Shown here: piece by piece, positions 1 to 5,420 of the stretch
Layout: each line of letters begins with the position of its first letter
How positions within the stretch are numbered: position 1 is the first letter of the stretch
NCBI GenBank assembly: GCA_029821455.1
Contig: JALGTI010000289.1
Location: forward strand, 1-5,420
Direction of reading: 5' to 3'
From: Candidatus Zipacnadia bacterium
Lineage (GTDB): Bacteria; Armatimonadota; Zipacnadia; Zipacnadales; Zipacnadaceae
DNA length: 5,420 nt
The notes under the pieces: generated by a model
The model's input: the letters and a program-made list of their open reading frames with translations, nothing else
Databases searched by the model: none
Told to the model about the DNA's origin: nothing
Program-made: the position numbers and the translations under genes

Positions 1-2
1 AC

Positions 3-89
3 TATATTTCGGCGCTCTCGCCTGTACTCCTTGGTGTGGCAAAATATCTGTTATCCGAGAAAGGTCTGGCGACCTATGGTGCGGAATAG
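3..89 (+). CDS. 3' end of an unidentified gene (5' partial)
   Basis: A frame open from the left edge ends in TAG at 87-89 and would encode a 28-residue C-terminus. Its first part is hydrophobic with alternating polar residues (ISALSPVLLGVAKYLL) and its tail is polar (SEKGLATYGAE), which resembles a real amphipathic C-terminal helix. The other two forward frames are also open here for some distance. One gives a basic, Trp/Arg-rich peptide ending at TAG 94-96. The other is the upstream extension of the aminotransferase frame. This frame was chosen on composition alone. No domain can be recognised from 28 residues, so no function is given. If real, it lies 50 bases upstream of the aminotransferase on the same strand and could share its transcript. 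Confidence 0.45.
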   Translation, partial: YISALSPVLLGVAKYLLSEKGLATYGAE

Positions 90-127
90 AATATAGGAGG
101 CCGTCGGCCCCCAGTCTATCATTCTAT

Positions 128-132
128 GGAGG
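128..132 (+). promoter_or_regulatory. Shine-Dalgarno site that selects the aminotransferase start
   Basis: GGAGG lies 7 bases before the ATG at 140 and only 1 base before the in-frame ATG at 134. The usual spacing is about 5-9 bases, so translation should start at 140. The resulting N-terminus, MSKLALLGGEPV, also fits the family better than one with an extra Met-Gln. Confidence 0.75.
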
Positions 133-139
133 TATGCAA

Positions 140-1423
140 ATGAGTAAGCTGGCGTTGTTGGGCGGAGAGCCTGTATGTAAGTTTGAGAAAACAGAGCTGT
201 GGGAGCCGGATCGCGCGCGCGAACTGGCACTCTGCAAGCGTATCATTGATGAGCGCGCGTTCTCGGACACCGGTCACGAGATCGCCGTGCAGTTCGAGCA
301 GAATTTCAAGGAGCAGGTGGCCGGCACCGAGTACGTGCTGGCGCACAACAACGGCACCTCGACGCTGCTGGGGGCGTTCTTTGCGGTCGGCGTGGGCCCG
401 GGGGATGAGGTCATCACCCCCACCTATAATTGGATTTGCAGCTTCGCTCCGGTCACGATCCTGGGGGCCAGGCCAATCTTTGCTGAGATTGATCCGGATA
501 CGCTGTGCCTGGACCCGGCTGATCTGCCCAATCGGCTGACTGATAAGACGAAGGCCATCATCGCGCCGCACCTGTTCGGCGCGGTCTGCGATATGGATCC
601 GATTATGGAATTCGCGCACGAGCACGGCCTCGCGGTCGTCGAGGATTGCTCCCATTCCCACGGGGCGACGTATGATGGCAAGCCGATTGGCTCGATTGGT
701 GATGTGGGCTGCTTCTCGATGCAGGGCGGCTCGCCGGGCGGCAAACCCGTCGCCGCCGGCGAGGGCGGCGTAGTGGCGACTGACAATCGCCACTACTACG
801 AGCGGATTATTGCAATGGGCCACCTAAATCGGTACAACCTCAAAGACGAGCTGACCGAGGAGCCGCTGAATAGGCTAACATCCCCGGGCTGGGCGATGGT
901 GAAGTTCCGCCCGACGAATCTGTCACTATGTATCGCGACGGTGGCCCTAGATGCCCTGCCGTACCGCAACCGTCGCATCCAGGAGAACTACGACAAGCTG
1001 CTTGACCTGCTCAAGGACGTGACCGCCCTCAAGCCGATCAAGGAGTACCCGAAGGCGCAGAACGGGGGCTACTATGGTCACATGCGGATTATCTATCAGC
1101 CGGATGAAGTTGGCGGCCTGGCCCCCGAGAAGTTCCAGGAGGCGGTGAATGCTGAAGGTGCTTCACTGGCAGGCCGCAGCTATGAGGGTTGGCATATCAC
1201 ACCGCCGTATGACACGGGAATGGCCTACTACGACGATGGCCGTGGCGCGATTTCGCCTAGCCAGGGTTATAAGGCGCCCAAGTATGGGGATCTGCCGGTC
1301 TCCGAAGCCGTGATCCCCAACATCCTGGCTCTGCCCACGATGATTGACCCACCAGATGGCTACATCGAGGCCTTCGCTGAAGCGATCAAGAAGGTCCAGG
1401 AAAACTACGAGGACCTGCTGTAA
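140..1423 (+). CDS. DegT/DnrJ/EryC1/StrS family PLP-dependent aminotransferase
   Basis: This is a complete 427-residue cytoplasmic enzyme, slightly longer than the usual 370-420 of the family. The family uses PLP to move an amino group, usually from Glu or Gln, onto a keto-sugar or keto-cyclitol for nucleotide-sugar, glycan or natural-product synthesis. Numbering from the Met at 140, visible landmarks are LALLGGEPV (5-12), a GGxP start seen in scyllo-inosose and AHBA-synthase-like branches; NNGTS (70-74), the PLP-phosphate loop; VGPGDEVITPTYNW (85-98); EDCSHSHGA (168-176), with Asp169 for the pyridine nitrogen and His172 where many members have Gln; and GKPVAAGEGG (201-210), with Lys202 as the Schiff-base lysine. 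SPGWAMVKFRPTN and the RNRR helix fit the C-terminal part. About four extra residues seem to sit just before Lys202. The frame stays open upstream to the window edge but has no start codon there before 134. The substrate cannot be told from sequence. Confidence 0.93.
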   Translation: MSKLALLGGEPVCKFEKTELWEPDRARELALCKRIIDERAFSDTGHEIAVQFEQNFKEQVAGTEYVLAHNNGTSTLLGAFFAVGVGPGDEVITPTYNWICSFAPVTILGARPIFAEIDPDTLCLDPADLPNRLTDKTKAIIAPHLFGAVCDMDPIMEFAHEHGLAVVEDCSHSHGATYDGKPIGSIGDVGCFSMQGGSPGGKPVAAGEGGVVATDNRHYYERIIAMGHLNRYNLKDELTEEPLNRLTSPGWAMVKFRPTNLSLCIATVALDALPYRNRRIQENYDKLLDLLKDVTALKPIKEYPKAQNGGYYGHMRIIYQPDEVGGLAPEKFQEAVNAEGASLAGRSYEGWHITPPYDTGMAYYDDGRGAISPSQGYKAPKYGDLPVSEAVIPNILALPTMIDPPDGYIEAFAEAIKKVQENYEDLL

Positions 1424-1453
1424 GGTGGGAAGAGGCTTGTAGTGCCAAGTATG

Positions 1454-1485
1454 GTGGCGCGGCCTGAGAGCCGCGCCACTGTTTT
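1454..1485 (+). terminator. Rho-independent terminator after the aminotransferase gene
   Basis: A perfect 10-bp GC-rich stem (GTGGCGCGGC at 1454-1463 with its complement at 1470-1479) encloses the six-base loop CTGAGA. The stem can be extended outward by wobble and A-U pairs at 1451-1453. A G and TTTT (1482-1485) follow. The hairpin lies 30 bases after the aminotransferase stop. It is also 24 bases beyond the stop of the converging minus-strand gene. On that strand no T-run follows the hairpin, so termination there would be weaker or would rely on the stem alone. Confidence 0.85.
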
Positions 1486-1503
1486 ACTGATGCGGCAAGT
1501 CCT

Positions 1504-2661
1504 TCACTCGGCCCGTGTCCCGCTGTGCTTGATGAACTCGAGCTTGATCAGCAGCGTGCGGCCGGGGCCCAGTGTGGGCTTGAACAAGGCGTAAGTCTCA
1601 TCAAGCTCCGCAGGCACCGGCTCAGCCGACAGGTCCCACGTGGACAGCATCGTCTCCCGCAACTCCAGAGCCTGCTCCTGGCCGGTGGAGTTGATGACAG
1701 TGATCTCATACTTCTCGATAATGTCAAAGCCGGTGATCTCCCCGGCGCGGTTGCGCTCAATCGCGGTCTTATCATAGTCAGTCATCACGCGTTCGACGAT
1801 GAGATCCGGCTCTGGGCCAAGGGTCAGGGCAATGCTCTCGGGGAGAGGGCTTGGCACATCCAGATGGCCGATGTGACGTAGGCCGTCTGCCTCGGGCGCG
1901 TAGAAGTCAACTCGGCCTGCCGGTGGCTGCTGTTGGTGGAAGAGCGCAACGCCGGTCGTGTCAATGTACAGGACTTTTTGCACTCCGTCGCCCTGGCGCT
2001 CGCAGTCCCAGTGATTGACGACACTCACAGGCAGCTCAGCGACAGTGAAAAGCGGCCAGCGGCGCTGCCAGTCCATCGGCAGTGTCACCTCAGACAGCTT
2101 AAAGCCCAGGCCGGGCGGCTGGCCTGGGATTTGCTCTCCCGTCAGTTTCTGCAGGGCACTGCTAGAGGGCTGCGTGTCGAAAATAGTCGGCACATTCTCC
2201 AGCGCCAGGCCGGTCTGATTAGTGAGCACCACTTCACAGCCCAAAGTCGCTGTCGTCCAGTCGTCGCTGAGCAGGCAGTCGTAGTGGGCGCGCCACTTGA
2301 GCCCGGCCACGCAGAAGCTGATGCTCACTTCATAGAAACCGGCCTCTGGCACTTCCAGCCGCCACTCCACCCACTTTTCAGCCTCCGGGCCCAGGCTGGT
2401 GCCAGACAAGCTGAGGCCTTCGGGCAGGCGCAGGACAATACTCTTTGGGTCAACCTCCAGCGGCAGCCAACAGAAGCGCACAGCCTCATTGCCGGCGGCA
2501 AGATACAGTACCCAGTCGCTCTGGAGTTGAGCTTTGCCATCGGCGGCGCGGATGGTAAGCACCATATCGGTCGGCCATGCGCCGATACTAAGCTGCAGCG
2601 GTGCGGAGTAGACTGCGGAAACCATCAGAACTACTGCCAGCACACCAGCGAACTTGCCCAT
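1504..2661 (-). CDS. Exported DUF4139-like protein
   Basis: This gene encodes 385 residues starting at ATG (2661-2659). The N-terminus is a typical Sec signal peptide: MGKF, then a hydrophobic stretch from about 5 to 18, with likely cleavage after VYSA (about residue 20). The mature protein should be periplasmic or extracellular. Hallmarks recalled for the DUF4139 (MuiA-type) fold are LKWRAHYDCLLSDD (121-134), VVLTNQTGLALENV (144-157), PAGRVDFYAPEADG (247-260), a HIGHLDVPSP segment (263-272) and EKYEITVINSTGQE (316-329). The coiled-coil DUF4140 region common in MuiA proteins is absent; residues 25-115 look like a separate beta-sandwich with VDPKSIVLRLPEG. The biochemical role of DUF4139 proteins is not established, and I see no catalytic motif. 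It is the second gene of an apparent operon behind the secreted hydrolase, 13 bases after that gene's stop, suggesting a joint extracytoplasmic role. The family call is from recalled motifs without a profile search. Confidence 0.75.
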   Translation of the reverse strand: MGKFAGVLAVVLMVSAVYSAPLQLSIGAWPTDMVLTIRAADGKAQLQSDWVLYLAAGNEAVRFCWLPLEVDPKSIVLRLPEGLSLSGTSLGPEAEKWVEWRLEVPEAGFYEVSISFCVAGLKWRAHYDCLLSDDWTTATLGCEVVLTNQTGLALENVPTIFDTQPSSSALQKLTGEQIPGQPPGLGFKLSEVTLPMDWQRRWPLFTVAELPVSVVNHWDCERQGDGVQKVLYIDTTGVALFHQQQPPAGRVDFYAPEADGLRHIGHLDVPSPLPESIALTLGPEPDLIVERVMTDYDKTAIERNRAGEITGFDIIEKYEITVINSTGQEQALELRETMLSTWDLSAEPVPAELDETYALFKPTLGPGRTLLIKLEFIKHSGTRAE

Positions 2662-2670
2662 CTGCCAACA

Positions 2671-2676
2671 CTCCTT
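2671..2676 (-). promoter_or_regulatory. Ribosome binding site of the DUF4139-like gene
   Basis: On the minus strand AAGGAG lies 9 bases before the ATG at 2661. It overlaps the TAA stop of the upstream hydrolase gene (2677-2675), so the string reads TAAGGAG. This overlap supports co-transcription and possibly coupled translation. Loss of frame in the upstream gene could then lower expression of this one. Confidence 0.7.
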
Positions 2677-4024
2677 AGAAAACAGTTAGCTCGGCGCTGT
2701 TGCACGCGCCCGGTACACCACGAACCGACACCACCGCGCGGTAGACGCCGACTGGCAGGGCTGCCGACTCCCGGCGCCAGCGGACCGTGGTCTGCTGGCC
2801 GCTCGCCAGCCTCACTTCCTGCATCCCCAGGTCCCAGTTGGCCCCTACTATCGCACAATCCAGTTGAGCTTTCAGGTCGCCGGCTCCCGCGTTGAACACT
2901 TCCGCGCTCACCTCAAGCGGGTCTCCCTGCGGGCCACCGGCGGGGCTAACTTCCAGCACCACCAACGGCAGGCGAGGCTGCGGAAGCACCTCGATACACA
3001 CCTGAACGCACTTCTGCACGCGGCCAGACCCACTGTGCACAATAATATCCAGCGGAATTGTCACCTCGCCAATCGCCCCTCCATTGCTGTCCCACAGGAA
3101 GTGAAGCTGCCGGCGCTCGGCAACACCGAGGGCCAATCTCAAACGGCGCGGGTAGACGTGCCCACGGGGCGATAGAGGCACAACCTCAACTCTCAGCGCC
3201 GCTGTGGTGAGGTTGCGCAAGGACAGACTGAACCGGGCCAGGCGACCCTCACTGACCGTGCAGGTCAATGGTTCCGGTCGCGCCGTGAGTAAGTGTCCCA
3301 CATCCCACGTGCAATGCACACAATCATCGGCAGTGTACTCATAGACTGCTCCCGTCGCGGCTACATTCTGGATGCTGAAGTCGCTGGCCTCGGACGGGGC
3401 TAGTATGTGCGCCCAGCCCTGCTCATCGGTAACACCCGATGCTGAGCGGGGCCGATTGGCCTCGAACAGCACAGTGGTTCGCGCTCCGGCTACAGGCTGC
3501 CCGCCAGCATCCACCACGCGCACCTGAGCCACATCATCCGCAAGCTGTCCCTCAGAGCAGTGAATAAGCCGCACGCCCTGGGGCTGGGCTTCACGGATAC
3601 GCCGCAGCACCTGCCCTCGGCCCGGCTGCCAGCGTTGATCAAAGAAGCCGGCCTCGACGAAGTAGCCAGCCTCATAGCAGGTCACCGGCGGCTTGTTGTT
3701 CACATTAAGCACGTGGGGCAATTGGCCCTGGTCATTGTTGAAGATGACATAATCAGGATAGCCCCACGGATGCTTTTCGAGGTCATATTCAAGACCCTGC
3801 CAGACGGTGCCGTCGGGCCGTGTGGCCCACTGGCGATTGCAGACCAGCAGGTAGGTTGTGAAGGCCGTCAGCGGATTGGGGTAGATGCAGAAGGCGCCGA
3901 AGTTGTCCCCTGCGTAAAGTCTGTCCGCCGAAGTTGTCCCCTGCGTAAAGTCTGTCACCGGTCTGGGGGTCGTGTACGAGGATGCTGTCAGTCCGCACCT
4001 CGATGGGCAACGCCACCATTGCAT
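2675..4024 (-). CDS. C-terminal fragment of the split hydrolase: Ig-like and CARDB-like domains
   Basis: The frame opens at an ATG at 4024. Its first 33 residues are an out-of-frame reading of the upstream fragment, and no Shine-Dalgarno site precedes the ATG, so independent translation is doubtful. Genuine sequence starts at DRLYAGDNFGAFCIYPNP (residue 34 on) and continues through YPDYVIFNND (89-98), matching the core of this hydrolase family. Residues about 164-230 (AQVRVVDAGGQPVAGARTTV, then VTDEQGWAHI) look like a carboxypeptidase-regulatory-like or Big_1 Ig fold. Residues about 255-348 form another beta domain (FSLSLRNLTTAALRVEVVPL). Residues about 353-449 look like a CARDB adhesion-type domain, with EVSAEVFNAGAGD and VRWRRESAALPVGVYRAVVSV. 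Several close cysteine pairs occur (DCVHC, KCVQVC), compatible with disulfides in an exported protein. The stop overlaps the ribosome binding site of the next gene. Confidence 0.6.
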   Translation of the reverse strand: MQWWRCPSRCGLTASSYTTPRPVTDFTQGTTSADRLYAGDNFGAFCIYPNPLTAFTTYLLVCNRQWATRPDGTVWQGLEYDLEKHPWGYPDYVIFNNDQGQLPHVLNVNNKPPVTCYEAGYFVEAGFFDQRWQPGRGQVLRRIREAQPQGVRLIHCSEGQLADDVAQVRVVDAGGQPVAGARTTVLFEANRPRSASGVTDEQGWAHILAPSEASDFSIQNVAATGAVYEYTADDCVHCTWDVGHLLTARPEPLTCTVSEGRLARFSLSLRNLTTAALRVEVVPLSPRGHVYPRRLRLALGVAERRQLHFLWDSNGGAIGEVTIPLDIIVHSGSGRVQKCVQVCIEVLPQPRLPLVVLEVSPAGGPQGDPLEVSAEVFNAGAGDLKAQLDCAIVGANWDLGMQEVRLASGQQTTVRWRRESAALPVGVYRAVVSVRGVPGACNSAELTVF

Positions 4025-5420
4025 TGGCCTGCTGTAGGATGCGACTGGTATCTAGCGTGCCGAAGATGATCAGGCTGCGAGTGCGCAGGTCGGCCGGCGA
4101 CAGGTCACTCTCAGCGATTGCGGATAAACCCGGGCCGTGGACCAGAAAGTCGTTCCAACCCTCGCAAAACGCCTCTGCCTCCTGCTGGTGACGCGCCACC
4201 TCAGCATGCGGGCCTGCGTCACCATAGATGACCCTGAAGGGCATCCGCATAATATCGCCAATCGGCCCTTCGAGGCCAGAGCGCTTGTGTAAAGCCGGAA
4301 GCTCTCTGTCGCGGAGCACCCAGCCCCCTAGCTGGCCCGTTTCATCGCGGACAGCCTCGAAGCTCACCGCCATTGGCAGACCCTCGTAAGCATAGAAGCC
4401 ATCAATCCAGACGCTGACCTGCTTAGCTTGAGCGGCAGGACTTGCGCCCAAAAACAACGTCAGGCCATTTAGGTTATCAGTGATGACCTCCACGCGGGAG
4501 CCGGCCAGGGAACATCCCAGCATGGCCATCCGCCCGGGCGTGGCAAAAGCGTCAAACTGTGCCCAGTACATTGCCCCGTGGGTCAGGAGGGTGCTCTGAA
4601 TAATGAAGTCGGGCGGCTCGGGTGTGCGGGTGCGGGTCCAGAAGAACTTGTAGATGCGGCGCAGGTCATTGGCCCCGCCATGCCCGGCCTCGGGAATGTG
4701 GTGCAGTTCGGTATCATACAGGGAGGCCTCCTGCTCGCCGGCCTCGGACAATCTGGCGCTCAGGTCGAGGGCCTGTTGTGGCAGGACCGTGCTATCCCTC
4801 CCACTGACCAGCGCCATCACCGCGCCCCAGCGTGCGTTCTCAAACCAGTACAGCGGTGAGCAGGCCTCCAGCAGCGGACGGCGGAATTCCTCGATGCTAT
4901 CGCGCATATCGGTGCGCGCATACCAGTGCCAGTGCCACTCGCGGTAGTCCGTCCAGCCGTCAACTCCGGCCACGGCGGCATACAGATCGGGATGCCTGAT
5001 GCCCTGACGGTAGGCAACGGAACCGCCCATAGATACGCCGGTCAGGTAGATGCGATCACGGTCGAGGCCGAAGCGAGCTACAGCGTCGTCAACCACCTCA
5101 CGGCAGGCCACATCGCCGACACCCTCGCCGAAGACTGGCCCCCGCGCGTTGAGGTTTATCAGCACCCAGCCGTGGTCATCAGCCCACTGCCTCTGGAAAT
5201 CTGAGAAGCTGGCACTCACCGACCAGCCGTAGCCATGACTGTGCAGAATCGCCGGATAGCCCGCCGGCGTTGGTGCACTGGTTGGGGGCAGGTATGCGCC
5301 ATAGGCCTGCTGGGAGTTATCAATCCTCGAGGTATAGTGGACCAGTTTGGCGACGCCCTCAGGCACAGGCTCTGCAGCGGCAGCGGCCCCGCCGATGCAG
5401 AGCAGCAAACTGACCCAAGC
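3789..5420 (-). CDS. N-terminal fragment of the split hydrolase: secreted alpha/beta hydrolase (S9/esterase type)
   Basis: The frame is open through the right window edge. Residues before 5408 (AWVS) join LLLCIGGAAAAAEPVPEG to form a signal peptide core, so the true start lies outside the window. The TTG at 5408 would cut the signal peptide. Numbered from that TTG, catalytic features are HSHGYG (56-61, oxyanion-hole strand), GVSMGG (124-129) with nucleophile Ser126 (codon 5033-5031), SGRDSTVL with the likely acid Asp205, and HIPEAGHGG with the likely base His243. The full Ser-Asp-His order of prolyl oligopeptidases and related esterases is therefore present. An aromatic stretch, EWHWHWYAR (157-165), follows the nucleophile elbow and may form a lid. 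Residues 445-470 (RSLIIFGTLDTSRI, then ALPIEV) belong to the accessory region. After about residue 494 the frame is lost, and the last 45 residues to the TGA at 3789 are not native. Peptide versus ester substrate cannot be decided. Confidence 0.82.
   Translation of the reverse strand, partial: AWVSLLLCIGGAAAAAEPVPEGVAKLVHYTSRIDNSQQAYGAYLPPTSAPTPAGYPAILHSHGYGWSVSASFSDFQRQWADDHGWVLINLNARGPVFGEGVGDVACREVVDDAVARFGLDRDRIYLTGVSMGGSVAYRQGIRHPDLYAAVAGVDGWTDYREWHWHWYARTDMRDSIEEFRRPLLEACSPLYWFENARWGAVMALVSGRDSTVLPQQALDLSARLSEAGEQEASLYDTELHHIPEAGHGGANDLRRIYKFFWTRTRTPEPPDFIIQSTLLTHGAMYWAQFDAFATPGRMAMLGCSLAGSRVEVITDNLNGLTLFLGASPAAQAKQVSVWIDGFYAYEGLPMAVSFEAVRDETGQLGGWVLRDRELPALHKRSGLEGPIGDIMRMPFRVIYGDAGPHAEVARHQQEAEAFCEGWNDFLVHGPGLSAIAESDLSPADLRTRSLIIFGTLDTSRILQQANAMVALPIEVRTDSILVHDPQTGDRLYAGDNFGGQTLRRGQLRRLLHLPQSADGLHNLPAGLQSPVGHTARRHRLAGS
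3895..3956. repeat. Perfect 31-bp tandem duplication (two copies)
   Basis: Copy 1 is 3895-3925 and copy 2 is 3926-3956; I compared them base by base and they are identical. Each begins CGCCGAAGTTG and ends AAAGTCTGTC. Flanking bases differ (G at 3894 versus C at 3925; C at 3926 versus A at 3957), so the repeat is exactly two units. On the minus strand each copy can encode DRLYAGDNFG, which is why that string appears in both fragments. The unit length shifts the frame by one base. Confidence 0.97.

Larger units (their letters stand above)
2675..5420 (-). pseudogene. Secreted multidomain alpha/beta hydrolase gene split by a 31-bp duplication
   Basis: Two overlapping minus-strand reading frames are pieces of one gene. 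The first is left out of frame at an exact 31-bp tandem duplication and stops at 3789; the second picks up the same protein in the second repeat copy. Removing one copy gives one frame of 900 codons from the TTG at 5408 to the TAA at 2675. It runs on past the right window edge into a signal peptide. Order in the repaired protein (residue 1 at 5408): end of signal peptide (1-12), alpha/beta hydrolase (about 20-260), a beta-rich middle with the LIIFGT block (about 265-550), a carboxypeptidase-regulatory-like Ig fold (about 615-680), a further beta domain (about 700-800) and a CARDB-like domain (about 804-900). The split falls inside a block that related proteins carry uninterrupted (fGT ... lPi ... 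YaGdn ... iYPNP). Secreted S9-type peptidase or esterase is the best guess. A sequencing or assembly error would make the gene intact. Confidence 0.8.

Noticed and set aside
64..92. Sigma-70 type promoter with TAGAAT (87-92) as -10 box
   Set aside because: No convincing -35 box lies 16-18 bases upstream (the sequence there is TCTGGC-like), and the hexamer overlaps the end of the upstream gene. It is not distinguishable from chance.
119..823. Minus-strand open frame of 234 codons inside the aminotransferase gene
   Set aside because: It is entirely antisense to a strongly supported gene, is rich in Arg, Ala and His as expected for a GC-rich antisense reading, has no recognisable motif and no evident ribosome binding site.
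1933..2895. Plus-strand open frame of 320 codons opposite the DUF4139-like gene and the hydrolase end
   Set aside because: It crosses the boundary of two well-supported minus-strand genes, and its product is low-complexity (Arg, Gln, His, Pro-rich) without a domain. It is an antisense shadow.
3895..3956. Programmed ribosomal frameshifting as the explanation for the two overlapping frames
   Set aside because: There is no slippery heptamer at the junction, and the frame change is fully explained by the exact 31-bp repeat. Removing one copy restores the conserved sequence without leftover residues.
3560..4069. Plus-strand open frame of 169 codons across the duplicated region
   Set aside because: It is antisense to the hydrolase, shows no motif, and the coding signal on the minus strand clearly resumes in frame on both sides.
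5397..5408. TTG at 5408 as the true start of the hydrolase
   Set aside because: The frame continues to the window edge with AWVS before LLLCIGG. Starting at the TTG would remove the basic N-terminal part and some of the hydrophobic core of an otherwise good signal peptide. The real start is probably just beyond the window.

Overview
This is a GC-rich bacterial fragment, roughly 60% GC by eye, probably from an environmental Gram-negative. No rRNA, tRNA, CRISPR, transposase or phage gene is visible. The protein types are a DegT-type sugar or cyclitol aminotransferase with an N-terminal GGxP motif, a DUF4139-like exported protein, and a very long secreted hydrolase with Ig-like tails. These recall Armatimonadota, Planctomycetota and related uncultured groups. 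That placement rests on remembered family resemblance and is weak.

Plus strand, 1-1503. The window opens with what looks like the last 28 codons of an unidentified gene, ending in TAG at 87-89. After a 50-base gap with a good ribosome binding site comes a complete DegT/DnrJ/EryC1/StrS aminotransferase (140-1423). The two may be co-transcribed. A strong hairpin followed by a short T-run (1454-1485) ends this unit.

Minus strand, 1504-5420. Two genes converge on that terminator as an apparent operon, with 13 bases between the stop of the first and the start of the second. The promoter-proximal gene runs off the right edge of the window. It encodes a secreted alpha/beta hydrolase of prolyl-oligopeptidase/esterase type, followed by a carboxypeptidase-regulatory-like Ig domain and a CARDB-like C-terminal domain. 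The second gene (2661 to 1504) encodes an exported DUF4139-like protein.

The main discovery is that the hydrolase gene is split by an exact 31-bp tandem duplication (3895-3956). Because 31 is not a multiple of three, it shifts the frame in the middle of a conserved block. Deleting either copy restores one continuous frame of 900 codons, counted from the TTG at 5408 to the stop at 2675. The two apparent genes here are therefore pieces of one. The event is a very recent mutation, a reversible length variant or an assembly error. I see no clear evidence of an undescribed defence or mobile system. The less ordinary biology is the pairing of this multidomain secreted hydrolase with a DUF4139-like partner.
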